The translations under genes and the position numbers were made by a program. From assembly GCA_002479785.1 (NCBI GenBank), contig DLPD01000015.1, positions 1-12,553 of the forward strand: 12,553 bases of DNA, read 5' to 3'. The notes under the pieces were generated by a model. It made no database searches and had not been told where the DNA came from. It was given only the letters and a program-made list of their open reading frames with translations. Each line of letters starts with the position of its first letter. The first letter of the stretch is position 1. This document shows, piece after piece, positions 5,876 to 12,553 of this stretch. This stretch comes from Cytophagaceae bacterium UBA7467. GTDB taxonomy: Bacteria; Bacteroidota; Bacteroidia; Cytophagales; Spirosomataceae.

Positions 5876-8626
5876 CTGTACAATAAGTTTAGCTTTGCTA
5901 TTGTTTAACTGAATGAAATACAATCCTTTAGGCATGTTTTGGGTAGATAGTATAGTAGTATTTAATCCCTTCGTTTGAGTCAGATTTTTCTGCACTACCT
6001 CACGACCCAGCGCATCTAAAACACGTAAAATCGTTTCGTTTGCGAGTTCTGAATCCCAATCTACTTGAACCATTTCTTGTGCAGGGTTCGGATATACTTT
6101 CACTTGCAGCGATTCATTCTCCACTCCCATGATATTGAAATCAGGAGTTGACCAAGGCACTAAATTAAGGTTCGCCGTGTTCCAAGCCACGTTTGTCAGC
6201 AAATGAAATTCCCCTGGCAGCAAATTCATCTTCGCCTCCGCATCTTTCACTTCAAATGACTTGCCACTAAAATAATCGTACCAAAGGCCCGTTTTAGGGA
6301 AACTCGCTGAAACGACCTGTGAATTGATATCCGGGTTAGCTAAAACCAGCAAGTACTCCGATCCCTTTGTCAACAAATTCCGTTTCACCGCTGATAAAGA
6401 ACCTACTGTAAAATCGGTAGTGGAGAAAATCGGTTTACTCGTTTTCAAGGCCCCTAATTGCTGGTAGACTTTCAGTAATTTAGCACGCTCAGAATCCTGC
6501 GCGTAAGTCCATTTCAATGGCTTGGTTCCTGTGCGCCCATTATCATTAATCGAAACGTCATAGCCTAATTCCCCAAATTGCCAGATCATCTTAGGTCCCG
6601 GAATTGTAAAGAAAGTGGCAGCGGCCATTTTCATTCGTTCCAGTTTTTCTTGGGCCGTGAAGACTTTTTTACCTCCATTGGTTACTTCTACCATGAGGCG
6701 TTCTTCATCGTGGGACTCGATGTAGCTCATCACACTTGGATTTGTAAAACCACGCATTTTGTAGGAGGCATTACTTAAATCTTGGGTATATCCTTGCGCG
6801 ACGCGAGCCATATCAAATTTGCTATTCCCCCACAAAAGCATCCCGTAATTACCTAATTCGTTCTCCTCATTGTTTGCCGCAAAATGTTCTAAAACCACAT
6901 AAGCGGACGCATCATAGGAGCGGATTTTATCATAAATTCGTTTCCAAATCTTCACACGTGACGCGTCGTATTGCCCCCAAAGATCCACATTTGAGCCGGA
7001 AGGGGTTTGGGTGAAGCCTTTGGACAAATCAAAACGATAGCCATCAATTCTGTATTCCTCTAACCAAAACTTCGTCACCACATCTACTAACCATTGCGTG
7101 TGCGGACTCTCGTGATTAAAATCAAAGAATACACTGTAGGGATGCGTCGCCGTCGGATTAAAAAATGGACTCGTCGCGGTAGGTTTCGCTCCATCCCAAT
7201 ACATCTTCACGTATGGGTTCTCGTAATCCGCTTGGTTTAACACGATGTCCATAATGACCGCAATGCCATTTTCGTGGCATTTATCGATCAAATATTTCAA
7301 ATCGTTCTTCGTTCCATAGGCCTTGTCCGGGGCGGTATAAAAGATCGGATTATACCCCCAAGAATCATTCCCGGAGAACTCCGCCACCGGCATTAATTCC
7401 AGCGCATTAATTCCTAGTTTCTTCAAATACCCTAGCGAATCCGCTACCGTTTTGTAGCGACGATCGGCCACAAAATCACGCACTAATAACTCATACACGT
7501 GCAAGTTCGAAGACGCTGGACGCGTAAACGAAGTCGTCTTCCAAACGTAAGGCGTTGCACCAGATTCAAAAACCGATACGATTCCTTTTGCTCCGGTGGG
7601 GTATTTTTTCAAAGAAGGATAGGTAGTGGCAGGAATCGATCCGTCATTGTTAGGATCTAAAATTTTCTCCGTTAACGGATCTGCTACGGCTAATTTTCCA
7701 TCCACCCAATATTGATAGGCCACTTCTTTTCCCGCTTCCTGAACGCCTAAATCAATCCAATAACGCAACCCGTCTGCGGTACGTTTCATTAGATAGGCAG
7801 GTAATGCTGACCAATTTGAAAACTCCCCTATCGCATAAACGAAAGAAGTCGAAGGGGCATAAAAACACAACACCACCTTATTTCCCACATAATTCACTCC
7901 ATCCTTAATTCCAGCAGGCAAAGCTTCCGTAACCACTAGAGGCTTCGTCAAAATTCGCACGGAATCCTTTAGGGTGTTGGAACCAGAAGTCCCCTCTAAA
8001 ATCAAGGTGTGTAATTTGCCTTTTTCAGACCCTAAAGCATAGCTATAATTGATGGAATCAGAGGAAGCTGAGCTTGACAAAACCGTCCCGGCTGATTTCA
8101 AACTGATCGATGAAGTCGCTGAAAATTTCGCACGTACGTTAATGGATGTTCCTGCCTCCGCTAAAGTAAACGACTCCGTAGGGGAAAGCCATTTCAAGGC
8201 GTAAGATCCAACATACAATTTCAAAATAAAATCCTCCGTCTGGGCTTTTCCATCCCCGCTTTTTAACAATAATCCTAGCTTAACTATCGGATTTCCAGCG
8301 GGAACATTAAAATAAGTACGCGGTGTTAATTTAATGGACCATTTATCGTTGCCTAGAGAGGTCATCTTGCCTTTGTCGAAGGGAACACTAAAATTGGTTT
8401 GGCCTACTGGCTGGTACTTAAAGGCATCACCTGCATCCGAATCGCCAGCTCCGGACCATAAAAAGACGTCGCTCGTTTTCCCTAAAAGACCAGAAGCCCG
8501 CGAATCTTTCGCGAGCTTCAAATCAAAAATCAAAGTAATCTCTTTATCTCCCGTAGGAAAAATCTCTTCTGTCGTTACTTGTGCAAAAGCGGAGAACGTG
8601 AATAGTAGGAAGAATAAAATTCTCAT
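5873..8626 (-). CDS. Multidomain GH13 alpha-amylase with C-terminal T9SS sorting domain
   Basis: A 917-residue secreted enzyme predicted to cut alpha-1,4-glucan chains. In order: signal peptide 1-16 (...FSAFAQ); N-terminal beta domain about 17-140, possibly of the DUF4961 type seen in Bacteroidota amylases; a second Ig/E-set-like segment about 141-230; a CBM48-like domain about 245-335 (GEFSNW at 267-272); a GH13 (beta/alpha)8 barrel about 370-700; a C-terminal beta domain; and a type A T9SS tail from about 843 (VYPNPA, then 'LRVLDALGREV' and 'MPKGLYFIQL'). Catalytic residues are Asp533 (GYRFDLSKG), Glu580 (VVLEHF) and Asp640 (ESHDEERL). Conserved region I reads DIVLNQ (460-465), with Gln465 where most GH13 enzymes have His. 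The tail means export through the outer membrane, to the surface or medium. Its ATG overlaps the upstream stop by 4 nt (ATGA). The family is clear; the precise substrate is not. Confidence 0.92.
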   Translation of the reverse strand: MRILFFLLFTFSAFAQVTTEEIFPTGDKEITLIFDLKLAKDSRASGLLGKTSDVFLWSGAGDSDAGDAFKYQPVGQTNFSVPFDKGKMTSLGNDKWSIKLTPRTYFNVPAGNPIVKLGLLLKSGDGKAQTEDFILKLYVGSYALKWLSPTESFTLAEAGTSINVRAKFSATSSISLKSAGTVLSSSASSDSINYSYALGSEKGKLHTLILEGTSGSNTLKDSVRILTKPLVVTEALPAGIKDGVNYVGNKVVLCFYAPSTSFVYAIGEFSNWSALPAYLMKRTADGLRYWIDLGVQEAGKEVAYQYWVDGKLAVADPLTEKILDPNNDGSIPATTYPSLKKYPTGAKGIVSVFESGATPYVWKTTSFTRPASSNLHVYELLVRDFVADRRYKTVADSLGYLKKLGINALELMPVAEFSGNDSWGYNPIFYTAPDKAYGTKNDLKYLIDKCHENGIAVIMDIVLNQADYENPYVKMYWDGAKPTATSPFFNPTATHPYSVFFDFNHESPHTQWLVDVVTKFWLEEYRIDGYRFDLSKGFTQTPSGSNVDLWGQYDASRVKIWKRIYDKIRSYDASAYVVLEHFAANNEENELGNYGMLLWGNSKFDMARVAQGYTQDLSNASYKMRGFTNPSVMSYIESHDEERLMVEVTNGGKKVFTAQEKLERMKMAAATFFTIPGPKMIWQFGELGYDVSINDNGRTGTKPLKWTYAQDSERAKLLKVYQQLGALKTSKPIFSTTDFTVGSLSAVKRNLLTKGSEYLLVLANPDINSQVVSASFPKTGLWYDYFSGKSFEVKDAEAKMNLLPGEFHLLTNVAWNTANLNLVPWSTPDFNIMGVENESLQVKVYPNPAQEMVQVDWDSELANETILRVLDALGREVVQKNLTQTKGLNTTILSTQNMPKGLYFIQLNNSKAKLIVQ

Positions 8627-10482
8627 TGGATTTCAAAAATTTGAGCTGATTTACCTGGTACGCTGAGAGTTTTGCCAAATACCACATCCGTCGATTCCAT
8701 CACATTATGCGCCTTGGCACCTGCAGGCAATATTTCCTCATAATGACTTAAGTCGATGGCACGTGCATCCGCATTTTTGTTTAGAACTACCATCACTTTG
8801 GCCTTATCTGTATACCGGAAATAGACGTAAACTCCGTTACCTTCTCCTGAATTTTCCGGTCCAAAATGTAACAATTTACCCTTGTGTATCGCCTCAGAAC
8901 CTTTTCTCCATGTTAGGATTTTCTTGAAGAATTCTTGCATTGCCTTTTCATCTGCCGTCATATTAGCACCTGTGAACGCATTCTTCACATCGCCTGCCCA
9001 GCCACCTGGGAAGTCCCCACGAATCTCCCCGTGTTCAGAAGATTTAGGGTTAGCCATTAAAATTTCTGTACCATAAAACACCTGCGGAATACCACGCGTC
9101 GTGAAAATATAGGTCATTGCCATTTTCAATAAGGCTTGATCGTGTTTCACTTGTGTATAAATACGCGACATGTCGTGGTTATCTCCAAAAACAACCAAAT
9201 TATCTGGATTCGCATACACCAAGTCGTTCGAAATAACGTTATAAATTTTGTTCAAACCTTTGCCCCATTCCTTATCATTTTCGTTCATTGCCTCAGAAAT
9301 TGCATTCTGTAATGGGAAGTCCATTAAAGCGGGTAATGAGGATTTATAACCATCGCGGTTTATTTTTCCACGTTGCCAATACGAAGTGATAATCGGATTA
9401 GAAGACCATTCTTCACCCACCATATTTAAATTCGGGTATTCATTCAACACGGCATCTGACCACATCGTCGCGAATTCTTTCGTCGAATACGGGTAAGTAT
9501 CAATGCGAAGACCCCCTAAATGGGCATATTCAATCCACCAAATCGTGTTTTGTATTAGGTATTTTTGCATAAACGGATTCTTCTGATTCAAATCCGGCAT
9601 TGCAGGAACAAACCAACCTTCCGTCTGTAATTTAGCATCGTATTTAGACACATGTGGATCTTGAACCGTTTCGCGACGGTGCGTAGTGGACGTAAACTTC
9701 CCCCCAAAATTTATCCAATCCTTAAACGGCTTATCCTCCATCCACCAGTGACCGCTGCCACAGTGATTCAAAATAATATCTTTGATCAAATACATCCCAT
9801 TCGCTTGGGTTTTCATCCCCAGCTCGCGGTAGTCTTCATTTGTCCCAAAACGGCGATCAATCTTGTAATGATCCGTGATGCCGTATCCATGGTAACTTTC
9901 TAAGGTTTGGTCATTTTCCACCTCCGGCATATTCCAGATAGCCGTAAATCCCATATTTTTAATGTAGTCCAAATGGTCTAAAATCCCGCGCAAATCTCCG
10001 CCATGGCGATCATACAAAGCATTGCGATTCAAGGACATATCGCGCATTCCCGCCACTTTATCGTTTGCCGGATTACCGTTCGCAAAGCGGTCTGGTGTTA
10101 TTAAGTAAATGACGTCTTTGGTAGAATAAGACGGGCGATTCGCTGAGTTTTTCGCACGCGCCTCTAGACTGTAGTTAATCGTGTGAATGACTGAGCCGTT
10201 CTTTTTGATGACCAATGGATATATTCCAGCTTGCGCGCCGGGAGCTATCACTAAGTCAACAAAAAGGTAGTTCGGGCTGTCGCCATTCGTTACTTTTTTC
10301 ACGCTCAACCCTTTCTTCGTGGAAGTCACCACACCACCTGATAGATCTTTACCTTTAATCAATAATTGTAAATTCGGATTCTTCATCCCTACCCACCAGT
10401 TTAGAGGTTCGACACGTAAATCCTGAGCAACGAGGGAGAATGAGGCACAAAATAAGAAGCCTAAAAAAAGGACTTTTTTCAT
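8623..10482 (-). CDS. susA-like: SusA-like GH13 neopullulanase / cyclomaltodextrinase
   Basis: A 619-residue exported GH13 enzyme, almost the length of Bacteroides SusA (617), expected to hydrolyse maltodextrins, pullulan or cyclodextrins in the periplasm. The signal peptide is 1-20 (...FSLVAQ). A cyclomaltodextrinase N-domain covers about 21-110 (EPLNWWVGMKNPNLQLL), then the barrel from about 122 (YLITPDRFANG at 126-136) to 530, then a C-terminal beta domain. Conserved regions are all intact: DIILNH (235-240); MPDLNQ (295-300), the region-V form typical of neopullulanase/cyclodextrinase enzymes; GLRIDTY with nucleophile Asp328; VGEEW with acid/base Glu357; and FGDNHD with Asp437. There is no T9SS tail. 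It is the first gene of the operon, with an inverted repeat starting 39 bp upstream of its ATG. The TGA stop overlaps the next ATG (ATGA). The leader is AT-rich without a Shine-Dalgarno sequence, as usual in this phylum. Confidence 0.93.
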   Translation of the reverse strand: MKKVLFLGFLFCASFSLVAQDLRVEPLNWWVGMKNPNLQLLIKGKDLSGGVVTSTKKGLSVKKVTNGDSPNYLFVDLVIAPGAQAGIYPLVIKKNGSVIHTINYSLEARAKNSANRPSYSTKDVIYLITPDRFANGNPANDKVAGMRDMSLNRNALYDRHGGDLRGILDHLDYIKNMGFTAIWNMPEVENDQTLESYHGYGITDHYKIDRRFGTNEDYRELGMKTQANGMYLIKDIILNHCGSGHWWMEDKPFKDWINFGGKFTSTTHRRETVQDPHVSKYDAKLQTEGWFVPAMPDLNQKNPFMQKYLIQNTIWWIEYAHLGGLRIDTYPYSTKEFATMWSDAVLNEYPNLNMVGEEWSSNPIITSYWQRGKINRDGYKSSLPALMDFPLQNAISEAMNENDKEWGKGLNKIYNVISNDLVYANPDNLVVFGDNHDMSRIYTQVKHDQALLKMAMTYIFTTRGIPQVFYGTEILMANPKSSEHGEIRGDFPGGWAGDVKNAFTGANMTADEKAMQEFFKKILTWRKGSEAIHKGKLLHFGPENSGEGNGVYVYFRYTDKAKVMVVLNKNADARAIDLSHYEEILPAGAKAHNVMESTDVVFGKTLSVPGKSAQIFEIQ

Positions 10483-10512
10483 AAATGTAATTTATAGTGA
10501 ATGATTGAATAG

Positions 10513-10542
10513 CTTTGTTAGCTGAGTCACGAAAATAGGCAA
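10513..10542 (-). promoter_or_regulatory. Tentative operon promoter overlapping the inverted repeat
   Basis: On the - strand TTG (10542-10540) is followed after 19 bases by TAACAAAG (10520-10513). The spacing and the TTG fit the Bacteroidota promoter pattern, but the second box lacks TTTG, so the call is weak. If real, the -33 box sits in the loop of the inverted repeat and one arm fills the spacer, an arrangement suited to repression. The same bases on the + strand give TAGCTTTG (10510-10517), a full TAnnTTTG match but without a suitable TTG upstream. Confidence 0.28.
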
Positions 10543-10556
10543 AAATCGTGACTCAG
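10522..10556. repeat. Perfect 11-bp inverted repeat in the divergent intergenic region
   Basis: CTGAGTCACGA (10522-10532) and TCGTGACTCAG (10546-10556) are exact reverse complements separated by 13 A-rich bases. It lies 39 bp before the ATG of the first operon gene and about 165 bp before glmS. Neither side has a T-run, so it is not an intrinsic terminator. The best reading is an operator for a dimeric regulator or a leader hairpin of the operon mRNA. Confidence 0.7.
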
Positions 10557-10615
10557 AGGAATCATCCCGGAAGAATCCTATAATCGAGTTTAACCGATAA
10601 GTAAAATATGCCCGA

Positions 10616-10651
10616 TATATTTGGTAATATACCCTTAATTGGAGATATTTG
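10616..10651 (+). promoter_or_regulatory. Candidate glmS promoter boxes
   Basis: TATATTTG (10616-10623) is an exact TAnnTTTG match; its best upstream box is only TTT at 10589-10591. A second option uses TTG at 10621-10623, a 20-base spacer and GATATTTG (10644-10651), which fits the spacing but has one mismatch in TAnnTTTG. Either would leave a leader of roughly 65-95 bases before glmS. The rest of the leader (10652-10721) is AT-rich, with no recognisable riboswitch and no Shine-Dalgarno sequence. Confidence 0.4.
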
Positions 10652-10721
10652 CTAGGTAAATTGGGCTAAAAACCCCCTAAAGTCGATTATTTAAATAATA
10701 CAAATATAAACTATATCTTTT

Positions 10722-12553
10722 ATGTGTGGAATCGTAGCGTACATCGGAAAACAGCCAGCATTTCCCGTTATTTTAAAGGGTTTGAAGCGCCTAGAATACC
10801 GTGGATATGACAGTTCTGGTATTGCATTATTCGGAGAAAACGTCTGCACATTTAAGAAAAAAGGCCGTGTGGCTGAGCTTGAGGCTTGGGAGGAGAAAAT
10901 CATTTCTGAAGCGACAGTCGGCATTGGTCACACACGCTGGGCAACCCACGGCGAGCCGTCTGATGCGAATGCACATCCGCACAGCTCGAATAGTGGCCGT
11001 TTGACTTTGGTACACAACGGCATCATCGAAAACTACGCTTCTTTAAAGCAAGAATTAGCCCAAAAAGGCTACACATTTAAGAGCGAGACTGACACTGAGG
11101 TTTTGGTAAACTTCATCGAAGACATCCAAATCAACAACAATTCCTCTCTAGAAGAAGCCATGCGCATCGCGTTAAAACGCGTCGTGGGAGCTTATGTGAT
11201 CATCGTGATGGAAGAAGGTTTCCCGAATCGCTTGATCGCAGCTCGTAAAGGATCACCTCTAGTGATCGGTGTAGGCGAAGGCGAGCACTTTTTAGCCTCG
11301 GATGCTTCCCCAATCATCGAATACACCAAGAAAGTTATCTACGTAAACGACTACGAATTAGCCATCATTTCTCCCGATGAAATCATCCTGAAGAACTTAG
11401 GCAATGAGCCGGTTACTCCCTATATCCAACAATTAGACATGGAATTAGCCCAAATCGAAAAGGGCGGTTTCGACCATTTCATGTTGAAAGAGATTTTTGA
11501 CCAACCAGGTAGCTTAACGGACTGTTTACGTGGGCGTTTGGATATGGAGAATTTGACCTTGACTTTAGCAGGCGTAGAAGAGCACATGTCCGTTTTCTCT
11601 CAAGCAAAACGGATCATCATCGTGGCCTGTGGAACAAGCTGGCACGCGGGTTTAGTCGCAGAATACATGATCGAAACTCTTTGCCGCATTCCAGTAGAGG
11701 TAGAATATGCCTCAGAATTCCGTTACAGAAATCCGGTCGTAGGCGAAGGCGATGTATTAATTGCCATTTCCCAAAGTGGGGAAACAGCTGATACACTGGT
11801 GGCTATCGAAAAAGCAAAAGAAGCAGGTGCCTTTATTTTTGGGGTGGTAAACGCAGTAGGATCATCCATCGCCCGTTTATCTCACTCAGGCGCCTACACT
11901 CACGCTGGACCAGAGATTGGCGTAGCAAGTACAAAAGCCTTCACCGCACAATTAACGGTGTTGGCGATGATGGCCATCAAAATTGGTCGCGAGAAGAAGA
12001 CGATTACCGAGGCAGAATACGACCGTTACTTAGCAGAACTAGCACTGATTCCTTCCAAAGTAAAAACAGTCCTAGAAACGCACGAATCTATTAAAGAAGT
12101 AGCGAAGCACTACGCAGACGCACGTGACTTCTTATTCCTAGGTCGTGGATACAACTTCCCGGTAGCCCTAGAAGGTGCCTTGAAATTAAAAGAGATTTCC
12201 TACATCCACGCGGAAGGTTATCCAGCGGCAGAAATGAAGCACGGCCCTATCGCCTTAGTAGATGAAAACCTACCGGTATTATTCATCGCCACGAAAGATG
12301 CGTATTACGAGAAAATTGTATCTAACATCCAAGAGATCAAAGCTCGTAAAGGAATGGTAATCGCGGTTATTTCAGAAGGCGATACCTTAATCCGCGGTAT
12401 GGCAGATCACGTGATGGTAGTTCCAGAAGCGGACGAATTATTAGCACCGCTTGTCTCCGTTATACCGACTCAGATTCTATCTTACTACATTGGAGTATTG
12501 AGAGGATTGGATGTGGATAAACCGAGGAATTTAGCGAAGAGTGTGACGGTGGA
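10722..12553 (+). CDS. glmS: Glucosamine-6-phosphate synthase (glutamine:fructose-6-P amidotransferase), 3' end cut by window edge
   Basis: It makes glucosamine-6-phosphate from fructose-6-phosphate and glutamine, the entry step to peptidoglycan and lipopolysaccharide amino sugars, in the cytoplasm. The frame is open for 610 codons to the window edge. The start MCGIVAYIG puts the catalytic Cys directly after Met, which fixes the ATG. The glutaminase domain has HTRWATHG (70-77) and HNGIIENY (from 98). The isomerase part has two SIS domains: CGTSWHAGL (from 303), SQSGET (350-355), STKAFTAQ, then GRGYNFPVALEGALKLKEIS, HAEG and MKHGPIAL. The C-terminal NLAKSVTV includes the ring-opening Lys606. 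Only the last residue (codon starting GA, expected Glu) and the stop are missing, so the gene is essentially complete. It is divergent from the glucan operon. Function is housekeeping, although it does draw on the same hexose-phosphate pool. Confidence 0.98.
   Translation, partial: MCGIVAYIGKQPAFPVILKGLKRLEYRGYDSSGIALFGENVCTFKKKGRVAELEAWEEKIISEATVGIGHTRWATHGEPSDANAHPHSSNSGRLTLVHNGIIENYASLKQELAQKGYTFKSETDTEVLVNFIEDIQINNNSSLEEAMRIALKRVVGAYVIIVMEEGFPNRLIAARKGSPLVIGVGEGEHFLASDASPIIEYTKKVIYVNDYELAIISPDEIILKNLGNEPVTPYIQQLDMELAQIEKGGFDHFMLKEIFDQPGSLTDCLRGRLDMENLTLTLAGVEEHMSVFSQAKRIIIVACGTSWHAGLVAEYMIETLCRIPVEVEYASEFRYRNPVVGEGDVLIAISQSGETADTLVAIEKAKEAGAFIFGVVNAVGSSIARLSHSGAYTHAGPEIGVASTKAFTAQLTVLAMMAIKIGREKKTITEAEYDRYLAELALIPSKVKTVLETHESIKEVAKHYADARDFLFLGRGYNFPVALEGALKLKEISYIHAEGYPAAEMKHGPIALVDENLPVLFIATKDAYYEKIVSNIQEIKARKGMVIAVISEGDTLIRGMADHVMVVPEADELLAPLVSVIPTQILSYYIGVLRGLDVDKPRNLAKSVTV

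Noticed and set aside
5872..5883. Upstream TTG start giving the amidase four extra residues (MYSN)
   Set aside because: It would overlap the amylase stop and place polar residues before a normal MKK signal peptide; the ATG at 5871 is better.
10686..10699. 14-bp palindrome ATTATTTAAATAAT upstream of glmS
   Set aside because: It is made only of A and T in an AT-rich leader, where such palindromes arise easily by chance.
10652..10721. Possible glmS ribozyme/riboswitch in the leader
   Set aside because: The leader is short and AT-rich with no visible conserved core, and the glmS ribozyme is known mainly from Gram-positive bacteria.
10691..11015. Open frames of 62-77 codons on the - strand, and one of 67 codons on the + strand, at the start of glmS
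   Set aside because: They overlap the clearly coding glmS frame, have no recognisable motif, and are shadow frames.
1..12553. Mobile elements, CRISPR arrays, prophage genes
   Set aside because: No transposase or integrase motifs, no regularly spaced repeats, and no disrupted reading frames were seen.

Overview
The window looks like a chromosomal segment of a Bacteroidota bacterium, most likely a T9SS-bearing lineage such as the Cytophagales. Four things support this. One secreted enzyme ends in a type IX secretion sorting tail. Most signal peptides end in an 'xAQ' cleavage motif. No start codon has a clear Shine-Dalgarno sequence. Candidate promoters resemble the TTG / TAnnTTTG pattern of this phylum. 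Base composition is moderately AT-rich. The genus cannot be determined from the sequence.

Layout: (1) Bases 1-19 look like the last bases of a tRNA gene on the + strand. They are followed at 43-80 by a hairpin with T-runs on both sides, which can terminate both the tRNA and the operon arriving from the right. (2) Bases 111-10482 hold six genes, all on the - strand. In transcription order they are a SusA-like GH13 neopullulanase/cyclomaltodextrinase, a large GH13 alpha-amylase with accessory domains and a T9SS tail, an exported amidase-signature hydrolase, a secreted six-hairpin glycoside hydrolase of glycogen-debranching type, a small exported NTF2/SnoaL-like protein, and an exported CE1-type esterase. 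The first four are fused by stop/start junctions (4-nt overlap, 1-nt gap, 1-nt overlap), so they almost certainly share a transcript. The last two follow after 81 and 50 bp. (3) A 239-bp divergent intergenic region (10483-10721) carries a perfect 11-bp inverted repeat close to the operon start and a candidate glmS promoter. (4) glmS runs to the right edge and lacks only its last residue and stop codon.

Inferred working: the T9SS-tagged amylase acts at or outside the cell surface on starch or glycogen-like polymers. The SusA-like enzyme and the debranching-type enzyme, exported but without a sorting tail, then process oligosaccharides in the periplasm. The amidase, NTF2-like protein and esterase are not classical starch-utilisation partners. 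Their tight linkage, above all the amidase between two glycosidases, is the least explained part of the window and may point to a decorated (acylated or amide-bearing) glucan substrate. No SusC/SusD pair, regulator, transposase or CRISPR array is visible in the window.
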